Origin: Chaenocephalus aceratus
Taxonomy: Eukaryota > Chordata > Actinopteri > Perciformes > Channichthyidae
Length of the DNA stretch: 64,000 nucleotides
NCBI GenBank assembly: GCA_023974075.1
Contig: CM043788.1
Coordinates: 15,339,428-15,403,427, forward strand
Direction: 5' to 3'
How positions within the stretch are numbered: the stretch's first letter is position 1; every line of letters begins with the position of its first letter. The position numbers and the translations under genes were made by a program. The notes below the pieces were generated by a model. The model worked only from the letters and a program-made list of their open reading frames with translations, was not told where the DNA came from and made no database searches. This document shows, in pieces, positions 54,020 through 63,695 of this stretch.

Positions 54020-55624
54020 GTCATGTGACTGGATGACCCATTGAGTACAGACTCTATGAAGGTTGTTCATATAGTCGTTGTTAGATGTGAGCGTGTTTTT
54101 TTTCTCACAGCTCATGTTGTCCATTTAGTTTGGGACACAATCAAAGTATTGTTCTATACCTCTACAATCTTTATAAATACTCTGAACTTTGCTATACTTA
54201 TTTCACATTGCAACCCATAGCTTCTTTGTTGTAAATCAGTCATTCATTCTCAGGTTTCCAGTGAATCCACATGGTTGAAATAAGACTTATACAGAAATGT
54301 TCTTTCTGCACACAATTACGCACACAACATAACCTTGTTTGTGCTTGCTAATTGGAGCGTTGTTTTTTGTTATTCCAGTTATATTTTATAATGATTAAGA
54401 TATTTATTTTATTACTATGCTGTGATTTGGTGCTGTATAAATGACATTGAAACAAATATTGTGATTGGCTGGAAACCATGTTCATTTCAAAATGCTGTTT
54501 TTATTTTTAAAATGTATGGGAATATCTTTTTTCTAAATAGGACCAGTCTTCAGATGAAGGTACCATAATCCTTTGGATACATCACAGGGAAAAGAGTAAA
54601 TGCAGTCTGACAAACCATGAAACCAAGCATTGTTGAGCCCTGAAATCTGATTTGGAGTGGTGAAACAGTGCTACTGTACTTCTGAATACCTTTTCGATTA
54701 CTTTATAACTGAGCATATTCTTTCAGCTTCATGTACAGTTCTGATGCAGTCTCCCAGTTCTCTGGCTTCTGCAGGTCATTGCGCTCCATAGCAAAGTCCA
54801 AGTACTCCTGTATGTTTTGGTCCCCACATGGAGCTATAGACAGGCTTGTCTCAGGAACAGCATCCAATTCTGCCTGTTCAATCTCAAATCCACAGTCCCT
54901 GGAGCCAAATCTATGTTAAATAGAAGACATAATTGTATTAATTTACATTTAAGATAAAAACACAAAGAAGTATCAATCCATCACCAATGTATTACTTGTG
55001 TGGCAAGTATTACAGTTCATTGGGCACTCCTCCTGGACATGATGCTGTTCTGGAAGGGCGAATCCTGTGACTGTTCCACAGTCTCACACACTCATCCAAG
55101 TCCTTCTGAATAACATCAACGAAGCAGAATCTCAGAAGGCACTGATGCTCGTGACTCCCGTTGAAATATCCAGCATCTCGGAGGTCTGCAAATAGCTCCA
55201 TCCAGAACTGAGACCTATTTATATATTTTCAAGTGAAATATTAAGCAATATACAAATATTCTAAAAATTACATTAAAATGTTACCAGTAAAATCAACAAC
55301 AAATCATTGAGTGTCTATTTAATAATTTATTTGCTTCACAACCTATAGTGCCTCGGTCCCCTCAGGGGCCGCTGTTCAATCCAAAACCCACGCTTAGATG
55401 TTCACGGTTTCTAACTTTATTTCTGCCAAAAAGAAGTTCTAAAGAAAGGCCTTTTATAGTCTGGGTCATAGACTACAGGCTATTATATATATTATAATAA
55501 ACACTGATACACTTTAGTTAAGCAAATGTTGTTTGTCTGACAGTGTTGGCAAGTCATAGATAATCATGATAGACACTTATCTTCCCTTTCTTAATATGGA
55601 CCACCAGGACTCGCTGATTAGTCA

Positions 55625-55750
55625 TGGATGAGCCATACATGTGGCTGGACGCTCCAGAGTAGTAGTCATGGTGATGGTGAGTAGGGTCCCTACGTCACCA
55701 TCACCATGACTACTACTCTAGAGCGTCCAGCCACATGTATGGCTCATCCA
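55625..55750. repeat. Near-perfect 126-nt hairpin at the hAT junction
   Basis: Arms of about 62 nt (tggatgagccatacatgtgg, ctggacgctccagagtagta, gtcatggtgatggtga and complement) around gtagggtccctac. Both arms encode the same transposase peptide, HHHHDYYSxASSHMYGSS, on opposite strands. The right arm abuts the first base of the hAT. Confidence 0.95.
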
Positions 55751-56422
55751 CAGAGTTGGGTTACGGTAATAATATTACTTTTGTCGGTAACGGAGTAGTG
55801 TAACGCGCTACTTTTATAATTCAGTAATCACACTACAGTTACTAACATTGCCCCGACACGCGTTACTTCGTTACTTACTAAAACCAGTCATAATCAAACC
55901 TCAACAAACACCTGCAAAGAACACATGCTAAGGTGAAGCTAACGCACAGCTATTTGTTGTTTGTTTATATCACGTTGTCTGTTCTTCTTCTCTGTTTTCT
56001 GGTTGTTGTCTATTTTGAATGACGAATACACACTACCCGCCGCCTGCTGGCGGAGTTATTGCCACTCACGCATGCGCAGTTCGTCCGTGCTCGGCTGAAG
56101 TCTTTGCGGTGTCTGGTTCCAGTGCAACACATGGCCAACACGCAGGAGAACACGCCGACGCAACAGCGTGAGCAGAGATAGACTGCGCAAAATATACAGA
56201 TAGCAGGAGACAGAGGACAGCCATGGTCAGATAGGAAAACATTCAGGATCTGGATCAGTCTTATGGAAACTGAGAGAGAACATTTGAAAACTTGAAAACA
56301 TTTGAAACTTTAGCAGTCTGCGTGATCTGCCTGTAGGGAGGGGCGGGCCGGCCCTGCGAGTAAAGTAACGAGTAAAGTAACGAGTTACTTTATGTAGAGA
56401 GTAACGAAGTAGTGTAATATTC

Positions 56423-56599
56423 TGGTGACATGTTATTGGACATAATTCACCTCTCTTATTGTGTTGCCACACGGACCCTTTAGTGGGAACACCTGTAGCA
56501 TTAGCACCCATTCCTGCTAGCTCGTCAAGCAGAGCAGTTGATGTGTTAACCTCTCTATGATTAATGGATAATAAAGATTGGAACTCTGTTCTGAATACA
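56423..56599 (+). repeat. 5' LTR remnant of Gypsy element
   Basis: tggtgacatgttattggaca ... gttctgaataca, matching 60718-60892 nearly base for base; the last 33 bp of the LTR are missing through the deletion. Confidence 0.9.
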
Positions 56600-56601
56600 T
56601 A

Positions 56602-58584
56602 GTTCCCGCGTCGAGTGAAGACGTCACCCGGGGAGGGCACGGATCACGATTGACGACGGCTAACGGCGGTCCCATTCGCACGTACGCCGTGAGGCCTATG
56701 TGTTTGTGCATCGGAGGACAGCGTTTCAGCTGGGATTTTGTGACAGCGGACATTTCTTATCCCCTCCTCGGAGCGGATTTTTTGTGTGCTCATGGACTCT
56801 TAGTGGACGTTAAGAATAGGCGTTTGATTGATGCCTTGACGTTTTCTTCCCTCGTGTGCACACTTGGCAGCACAGCGTACGGCGGGCTGTCGGGCTCGCT
56901 GTCAGGGGCAGACACGTTTCTCAGACTGTTGGCCGAGTTTCCAGACCTGTCGCTGCCCACCTTCTCTGCGCTTACCACTAAGCATGGCGTGGAACACCAC
57001 GTCACTACCGAGGAGCCTCCTGTCTACGCCAGGGCCCGTCGGTTGAACCCTTCTAAGCTGGCTGTGGCGAGGGCGGAGTTCGCAACCATGGAGCGCCTGG
57101 GCATTGTCCGCCGCTCCGACAGTCCTTGGGCTTCCCCCCTGCACGTCGTTGCAAAACCGAACGGCGGGTTCCGCCCGTGCGGGGATTACCGCCGACTCAA
57201 CGACGCCACTACGCCTGACCGCTATCCAGTGCCGCACATTCAGGACTTTTCGGCGCATCTGGCCGGTACAGGGGTGTTTTCCAAGGTGGACCTGGTGCGT
57301 GGATACCACCAGGTGCCCATGCACCCCCTGGACATTCCCAAGACGGCAGTGATAACACCTTTTGGACTTTTTGAGTTCCTGCGGATGCCTTTTGGACTCA
57401 AGAATGCCGCTCAGACGTTCCAGCGCCTGATGGATTCGGTGCTGCGGGACCTGCCATTTGTGTTTGTCTACCTCGATGACATACTCGTCGCCAGCGCTTC
57501 AGTGCAGGAGCACCTGTCCCACCTCCGAGCCCTTTTCACACGACTCAACGAACACGGATTAATCATCAATCCTGCAAAGTGCCAGTTCGGGGTGTCTGAC
57601 ATTGATTTCCTGGGGCACCGCGTCACCAAGGGCGGTGCGACACCTCTGCCAGCGAAGGTGGAGGCTGTTGCGGCTTTTCCTCGCCCGCTCACAGCCCGGT
57701 CGCCCCGGTTTCTGGGGATGGTGACCTTCTACCACCGTTTCATCGCCCGGGCCGCACACATCATGCGGCCGCTGTATGAAGCGTTGAAAGGCAAGACCCC
57801 GTCCAGGCGATCGACTGGACAGCAGAGGTCGGACGTCGCTTTTGCTGAGGTCAAGACCGCATTGGCTCAGGCGGCTTTGCTGGCACACCCATCATCTACG
57901 GCTCTCATTTCCATCACCACGGACGCGTCGGACTACGCGGTCGGCGCAGTGCACGAGCAGTGGGTGGAGGGCTCTTGGCAGCCGCTCGCCTTTTTCAGCC
58001 GCCAGCTGATGCCCAGAGAACGCAGGTACAGCGCCTTTGACCGAGAGCTCCTTGGACTTTATTTGGCCGTGCGGCACTTCCGTTTCATGCTGGAAGGCCG
58101 TGAATTTACGGCGTTTGTCGACCACAAGCCGCTCACCTTCGCCATGTCAAAAGTGGCGGAGCCTTGGTCGGCACGTCAGCAGCGGCAGCTTTCCTACATA
58201 TCAGAGTTCACTACGGACATTAAGCACGTGGCTGGCAAGTCGAACCTGGTTGCTGATTGCCTCTCCAGAGTCGTCATCGGTGCCGTCCAGTTGGGCCTGG
58301 ACTATACTCGCATGGCGGCGGACCAGGTCACAGATCCCGGCGTCCAGGCTCTGAAGGTGGAGGGCGCGGGGCTGCGCTTGGAGGACGTGGTGTTCGGCGA
58401 CGCGGGCATTACCTTCCTGTGTGACGTTTCCACGGGCCTGGCGCGGCCTGGCATCCCTGCCAGCTGGAGGCGCTCTGTGTTCGAAGCGGTGCACGGCCTA
58501 TCACACCCCGGCGTTAAGCCTTCGGTGCGCTTGGTGGCCGCGAAGTTCGTCTGGCATGGGCTGAAAAAGGATGTGAGGACTTGA
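56602..58584 (+). pseudogene. Gypsy pol: protease end, RT, RNase H, integrase zinc domain
   Basis: One continuous frame. SYPLLGADFLCAHGLLVDVK (end of protease), ARRLNPSKLAVARAEFATME, GGFRPCGDYRRLNDATTPDR, FSKVDLVRGYHQVPMHPLDI, FGLFEFLRMPFGLKNAAQTF, catalytic FVYLDDILVAS, FLGMVTFYHRFIARAAHIMR, RNase H TTDASDYAVGAVHEQWVEGS and ELLGLYLAVRHFRFMLEGRE, connection ADCLSRVVIG, and HxxxH of the zinc domain (VHGLSHPGVKPS). A TGA at 58582-58584 replaces the expected Trp before ARECVACQRAK. Otherwise intact for 660 codons. Confidence 0.92.
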
Positions 58585-59255
58585 GCCAGGGAGTGCGTGG
58601 CTTGTCAACGCGCTAAGCTGCACCGCCACACGAAGGCCCCGTTGGAGCGTTTCTTGGTGCCTGAGAGGAGGTTTGATCATGTCAACATTGACCTGGTTGA
58701 TCCGTTGCCTTCCTCTCAGGGGTTTTCCTACCTCCTCACCATGGTGGACAGAACGACCCGTTGGCCGGAGGCGGTTCCGCTCGTTTCGACATCAGCCGCA
58801 GACGTTGCCCGGGCCTTCATTGCAACGTGGGTTTTTCGTTTTGGCACCCCGTCAGACATTTCCTCAGACAGGGGCTCTCAGTTCACGTCCGAGCTCTGGA
58901 ACGCTGTGGCAGGTGGTTTGGGGGTTAAGCTGCACAGGACTACCGCTTACCACCCTCAGGCTAACGGCCTCTGCGAGCGCTTTCATCGCTCCATGAAGGC
59001 GTCCCTCAAGGCGTCCCTCAAGGCCGGCCCTACGGACGGTAACTGGGTCGACAAGCTGCCCTGGGTGATGCTGGGCCTGAGGACCGCACCTAAGGAAGAT
59101 CTGCAGTGTTCTACAGCGGAGATGGTCTACGGTCAGCCGCTGAGAGTTCCGGGGGATTTCCTCCCAAATGCATCAGCTCCCTGGTCTGTCACGGCCCAGC
59201 GAGTTTTTCTGCTTGACGCGGCGGAGGCTTTCGCTCCAGTCCCAACTAGTGCACT
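58585..59255 (+). pseudogene. Gypsy integrase core
   Basis: Continues in frame after the TGA: CVACQRAKLHRHTKAPLERF completes the HHCC zinc domain. NIDLVDPLPSSQGFSYLLTM has the first catalytic Asp (the usual D-x-V-G-P has become D-L-V-D-P). SSDRGSQFTSELWNAV has the second Asp, and TTAYHPQANGLCERFHRSMK the Glu. A 12-bp direct repeat (aaggcgtccctc at about 58997) duplicates KASL. The frame is cut by the TIR element at 59256. Confidence 0.9.
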
Positions 59256-60282
59256 AGTGCTGCGTACCGGTACGCCGAACCGGTAATGGACTTGTAAAAA
59301 GTTTCGGTTCAAGTCCGGTTAAAACCGGAACGTCGGGAACCGGTACTTGGACTCGCAAATAAACTAGCACTTACGTCTATTCTGGTTTCTGTGGTTATTT
59401 AAACATTCCCTGATAAACGTTATTCAGTGTCAATAAATGAGTGCTAATCCCAGTGTGCTCAGTGTACAACATCACATGTCATTTCACCTTCGATTCACGG
59501 TTTGAAAACGTAGCATTTCGCCACATGCTAATGCTAACCGGAAGTGAATAATTTTCAGAATAAAAGTATTAAGTTAATAGTGTGAACTTCCGGTTTTTTC
59601 AGAATAAAACTGATTTAAATTAAATAGTGTATTTAATTCAAAATTACGCCATATCAACATTGATTTTAATTTCTAACAGTATGTATGTACATCACTATGT
59701 ATGTAGTATACTGTATAATGTACACATGTAGAGTTGTAGAAAATACATGGTGTACAGACAGTACAGTACACTCTGACTGTACAGTCACTACAGTGTAGCC
59801 TATACTGTACAGTAGGTGTGTAACAGTGTAATGCGTATAGTCTACTCTACACTCTACCTTTCAGCAACGTTTTAGGGATTTAGGCTCAGTCAGCTTTGGT
59901 TACTTTAGTTTGGTAAATGAAATAAATGTTTGAACTTTGTAGTAGTTCACTGTAGTTGCTGTCATAAGTCATTTGTTTAGTCTACAAATTACTTATGACA
60001 GCAACTACAGTGGCAAAAAGTGTTTTTTTTACATTTGTACTTTGTAGAGAAATGTAGACACAAGTTGGAAGGGAGCCCAATAAACCTGATGAGTTTGAAT
60101 TTGAGTTGATTATGAGTTAATTTTCAATTGATAATTAGCTCACAATAAGTTCACTTTAGTTACTCACACAACTTGACACAAGCCATGGGTTCAGGTCCGG
60201 ACTTATAAGTCCGGACCTGAACCTGAACCTCTGGACTTGAGTCCGGACCTGAACCTGAATGTGAGTCCAGGTACGCAGCACT
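59256..60282. mobile_element. TIR element inserted in the Gypsy integrase
   Basis: Perfect 13-bp ends agtgctgcgtacc / ggtacgcagcact, 1,027 bp. Removal restores the integrase reading (...FAPVPT | TQHGAPGSQ...). Subterminal aaccgg/ccggtt at the left and gtccggacctgaacctgaac repeats at the right; inner hairpins at 59951-60010 and 60189-60227. No coding sequence. The target duplication is ambiguous (cta, or a mutated 8 bp). Confidence 0.82.
59951..60010. repeat. Hairpin inside the TIR element
   Basis: actgtagttgctgtcataag ... cttatgacagcaactacagt with a spacer of about 20 bp: perfect 20-bp arms. Confidence 0.9.
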
Positions 60283-60699
60283 ACTCAGCACGGTGCGCCA
60301 GGGTCTCAAGTTCCCGCGGAGCTACACTCAGCTGGGCACGTCTTCATTCGTCACGATTCACACAGAGGACCCCTGCAGCCCCCTTACGATGGACCTTTCC
60401 GGGTTTTGGAACACGGTGAAAAACACCTGGTGGTCGACATGGGCGGTAAGGCTGAGCACGTCTCGGTTGACCGGGTGAAGGCTGCTCACTTGGACGTGGA
60501 CCGGCCGGTGCTGGCTCGGCCGCCGAGATGGGGCCGACCCCCGGCTTTGATTCCTGTCAGGGAGTGTGGACCTGTTGTTCCGGTCCCTCCTCTGTCAGGG
60601 GCCGCACGGGCGGAGGTCGCTGTACCGACTCCGGTGCGCAGGTCTCGTGGGGGCAGGCGGATTGTTCCTCCCCGCCATACGGATTTTGTTTACACGTGA
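60283..60699 (+). pseudogene. Gypsy integrase C-terminus
   Basis: Frames give HVFIRHDSHRGPLQPPYDGP, FRVLEHGEKHLVVDMGGKAE, HVSVDRVKAAHLDVDRPV, then a Pro/Arg-rich tail to the stop at 60699. This is the GPY/F-like module of vertebrate Gypsy integrases. Open apart from the upstream insertion. Confidence 0.85.
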
Positions 60700-60701
60700 A
60701 T

Positions 60702-60717
60702 TCTGGGGGGGCTTGTG
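60702..60717 (+). promoter_or_regulatory. Gypsy polypurine tract region
   Basis: tctgggggggcttgtg immediately before the 3' LTR. Confidence 0.6.
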
Positions 60718-60925
60718 TGGTGACACGTTATTGGACATAATTCACCTCTCTTATTGTGTTGCCACACGGACCCTTTAGTGGGAACACCTGTAGCATTAGC
60801 ACCCATTCCTGCTAGCTCGTCAAGCAGAGCAGTTGATGTGTTAACCTCTCTATGATTAATGGATAATAAAGATTGGAACTCTGTTCTGAATACACCGCCT
60901 CCGACTCCCTTTTCCTGGCACTACA
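60718..60925 (+). repeat. 3' LTR of Gypsy element
   Basis: tggtgacacgttattgg ... cctggcactaca, 208 bp, with an aataaa signal at about 60864 (ggataataaagattgg context). Complete, unlike the 5' copy. Confidence 0.88.
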
Positions 60926-61776
60926 ATATATTACTTTTTTTTAAAGTAATATGTAATATATTACTTTTTTTTAGTAACGACCCCATCTCTGCGTATAGGT
61001 GCACTGAATTGCAGCCATAATTCCGTTCTCCGTGCCACAATCAGTCATGGGGATGACACCGAGGTTTCGCACACATTTGAGGAAATATTAAGCGATAACT
61101 CTCGGGTTATTGTTTGTTGGACCACATTCAAGCCATAGTACTTTACGTGAAAATCCATCTATGCATCCTGAAAGGGCCACACCGAATGGCTTAAGTTTGT
61201 CATAACCGTCAGCATGCCACATATAGTTTGGTCCCATTGAGTGGTAGGTTCTCCTTATAAACCTTCTGCGAGATCTCCTCTCGCAGCCTCGAGGGTTAAG
61301 CTCCCGGAGCAAATTCATAACATCATCTATCTTCACTCGAAGACTGTACTTTTGTTTTAGTACCTGCCACATTGTTCGGTATCCAAACAATTGTCCAGGT
61401 CCACGAAGTTCCAACCTGATGGCGTCAATTACAGCGATTTGAGAGGAATAACCCTTTCTGCGGTAAAACCCGGCTTGATTCAGTTTGCTTTTAAGAGTCC
61501 GCAAACTGATTTTTACACCGTGAAAAGTAAACAACATGATATCTGGTCCTTCTGTCTGGTCCGTGTCCTTTAAACACTCCAGAGATTGTCCACAAGATGA
61601 GCAAAACGGTGTCACTTGTCCCAGGTTGTTTCTACAAAACGGACAAAACATGTTTACCGAACGTAAACACACTCATCCCTATGGTCTTTCCGCCAAAACA
61701 AATTTAAATTTGAGCCAGTCACGTCACTTCCGGTATGATGGACATTCCCTTTCCGCTTTGATTCTGGTTTGTGAAA

Positions 61777-61872
61777 GTGTTTCGTCAAATGTTAATGTGT
61801 TTCGGGAAATGTTAAAGTGTTTCAGGAAATGTTAAAGTGTTTCAGTTATGGTAAAAGTGTTTCGCATTTTGT
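61777..61872. repeat. Short subterminal repeats gtgtttc
   Basis: Five spaced units of about 20-22 bp, aagtgtttcgtcaaatgtta, atgtgtttcgggaaatgtta and similar. They lie 5' of the transposase ATG and may be transposase-binding repeats near the transposon end. Confidence 0.7.
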
Positions 61873-61886
61873 TAATTTGTTTTTAT

Positions 61887-62528
61887 TAGGGCTGTCAAAC
61901 GATTACAATTTTTAATCAGATTAATCACAGCTTAAAAATTAATTAATCATGATTAATCACCATTCGAACTATGTCCAAAATATGCCATTTATTTATGTAT
62001 ATTGTTGTGGGAATGGAAAGATGAAAGAAGGCGGATATATCCATTTAACATACAGTATCTATGTTTATTATAACATTTTTCTGCATGTCAAAATGAAAGA
62101 CAACCCACATACCTATCAATCATCAAACCGTGGGGTCTTAATTCATTACGTGTTGATTTCTATCAACGGGGGAGTACTTCAGGAAAGTCGACAGAGGGGG
62201 GGGGGCTAGTGGAGTACTTCGTGACCACAGAGTGTGAACGTTGTGATCTGCTGTTTTAGCGCAGTTCTCCAGTGAAGGGGGGAGTCTCCCTCCGCAGCCG
62301 GTTGGCGTAGTTTTGGCACAGTTCCGTTGTACAGACCGACGTTAACAGCAGCCCTGTATGTGCACACGGAGACCGACTCTGTCGTCCGGTGATCTAACCG
62401 CCTTCTGGAAAAGCTTCACAAGTACGTCGGTACGCAAATGCGCTTTGTGACACACGGTACGCATTTCAGATTACGCACATAACCTGCGTACCAGTTATGT
62501 GCACCCCTGTACCAGAGCCATATTATTA
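61887..62528 (+). mobile_element. hAT-like element tagggctgtcaaacga
   Basis: Starts at about 61879-61887 with tagggctgtcaaacgatta and dense attaatca repeats, a well-known vertebrate hAT-type terminus. The interior matches the inverse of 46930-47030. The right end is not defined; a poly-G run is at 62198-62207. Confidence 0.55.
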
Positions 62529-62536
62529 CTATTATA

Positions 62537-62866
62537 TAGAGATGGCAAATCCGGATCATTTTATGGACTCGGAGTCTTCTGAGTCAATCATTGAAGAGAT
62601 CCGGATCATACGAGTCATTTGAGTCATATGAGTCAGCATGACCAAGACCGTAGAAATCCTACCGGTGAAACCGAAAAGTTGTTGCATTTAACCAGCATAT
62701 TAAACTAACGTTACATTAACCTCCGCTACACAGTGTCTTTTGCTTTAATAAAACATGTGTGTGTGTGTGCATTTTAAAAAATAAGTGTTTTGCATTATAT
62801 GTATATAGTTATTTTAATATGTTCCTGTACTTAAGCTAATTTTGCGTTTGCTAATTGTGTTTTCAT

Positions 62867-62904
<38 letters not shown>

Positions 62905-63687
62905 TGTATAATTACATTTTATATATTCTAACTGTTTTGCAATTTTCTATCATTTGTTTCTTTTTGTGTGCCATGTTCAAAATAAACGAGTTTCCAAGTA
63001 AGATCCTTATTGGAAATGCAGATATTATTACAGGAGACTGTTGCACAACATGACCATTTTGTTAGAAGTCTACACTGAAACTTAATTTAGAGCCGGAAAA
63101 ATCGCGGGATCCGTGAATCCAGGTCAATGATCGAGAGAGACCAGTAGCCTACGAGGACTCAGAGCCGTAACATATAGCAGGCAGCAGATCCAGAGATCCA
63201 GCAGACTCGTCCCCATGCACGAATCTACAGCAGACTCAGCCCCTCCTCCGGCTCGCACGGCTCCCGCGAGTCCCACGGCTCCCTCGACGAGTCGCAGCAG
63301 ACTCAGAGATTTGCGGACTCACGGCTCACTCACGGCTCACGGCTCACTCACGGCTCACGGCTCACTCACGGCTCCCGCGAGTCCAACGACTCACGGCTCA
63401 CTCACGGCTCACGGGACTCTCGCGGGAGCCGGAGGAGGGGCTGAATTTGCTGTTGATTCGTGCATGGCGACGAGTCTGCTGGATCTCTGGATACAACAAC
63501 GTTGTAATGTGATTGTACACGTTATAAAGAGAGTAAAGAGTGACGCAATTTATAGTTTTAATTGTTACGTCACATCAGGTGTAGGACTCAAAGGACTCGG
63601 GTTAATCGAGAGGGAGACTCGTCACGACCGGCTCATTACTAGGATCCGGGTTAATGATCCGGATGAATCATGACTCGCCCATCTCTA
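62537..63687. mobile_element. hAT-type element with perfect 8-bp TSD
   Basis: Ends tagagatggcaaatccggat and, as complement, tagagatgggcgagtc. The duplication ctattata is at 62529-62536 and 63688-63695. The interior is full of gagtc/gactc motifs, an (aat)n tract at 62868-62902, an internal inverted repeat (about 63186-63280 against 63405-63500) and 12-18-bp cggctcac tandem repeats at 63320-63420. No transposase. Confidence 0.9.
63186..63500. repeat. Inverted repeat with tandem core
   Basis: Arms contain gatccagagatccagcagac, tcgtSSccatgcacgaatc and cagcccctcctccggctc and their complements at the right. The centre is tandem actcacggctc units. The whole could fold as a large hairpin. A 152-codon frame across it is repeat-driven. 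Confidence 0.82.
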
Positions 63688-63695
63688 CTATTATA

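Larger units (their letters stand above)
56423..60925 (+). mobile_element. Ty3/Gypsy LTR retrotransposon with internal deletion
   Basis: 5' LTR remnant 56423-56599 and 3' LTR 60718-60925 match closely. Pol order protease-RT-RNase H-integrase, standard Gypsy. The 5' LTR end, leader, gag and most of protease are deleted in one step at 56600. A TIR element is inserted at 59256. Inserted inside the hAT-like element. Confidence 0.88.
55751..60991. mobile_element. hAT-like element (cagagttggg ... ccccatctctg) hosting a Gypsy element
   Basis: Left cagagttgggttacggtaat, right complement cagagatggggtcgttacta, with gttact/agtaac repeats inside both ends (55760-55870; 56360-56420; 60930-60980). A Ty3/Gypsy element fills 56423-60925. 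The expected 8-bp target duplication is not found, since the left junction is the hairpin. It disrupts the transposase gene on the minus strand. Confidence 0.68.
54713..61672 (-). pseudogene. Integrase-type transposase gene, spliced and disrupted
   Basis: Minus strand. Exon 1 from 61672: zinc-ribbon head (MFCPFCRNNLGQVTPFCSSC), helical region, then GPNYMWHADGYDKLKPFGVA with the first catalytic Asp, SGCIDGFSRKVLWLE, a TAA at about 61090, and GVIPMTDCGTENGIMAAIQC with the second Asp, stopping at the hAT at 60991. It resumes at 55690 (HHHHDYYSGASSHMYGSS, TNQR, 4-bp deletion, SWWSILRKG), ending at a mutated donor (ATAAGT) at 55580. Exon 55214-55014: QFWMELFADLRDAGYFNGSH, CLLRFCFVDVIQKDLDECVR, LWNSHRIRPSRTASCPGGVP. 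Last exon 54910-54713: FGSRDCGFEIEQAELDAVPE, YLDFAMERNDLQKPENWETA, stop. One premature stop plus the hAT make it inactive. Confidence 0.8.
52500..61876. mobile_element. Two-gene DNA transposon: HECT-like and integrase-type transposase
   Basis: Convergent, spliced genes: HECT-like (52500-54019, plus) and integrase-type transposase (61672-54713, minus), 3' ends about 690 bp apart. The transposase resembles the integrase-derived eukaryotic transposases (IS3EU or Ginger-like; I am unsure which). The right flank has short gtgtttc repeats (61777-61872). The 5.2-kb hAT nest 55751-60991 is a later insertion. Without it the element would be about 4 kb. TIRs not found. Confidence 0.6.

Noticed and set aside
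63215..63673. 152-codon ORF with THGSLTAHGSLT repeats
   Set aside because: Produced by tandem cggctcac units inside a non-autonomous hAT-type element; no conserved domain.
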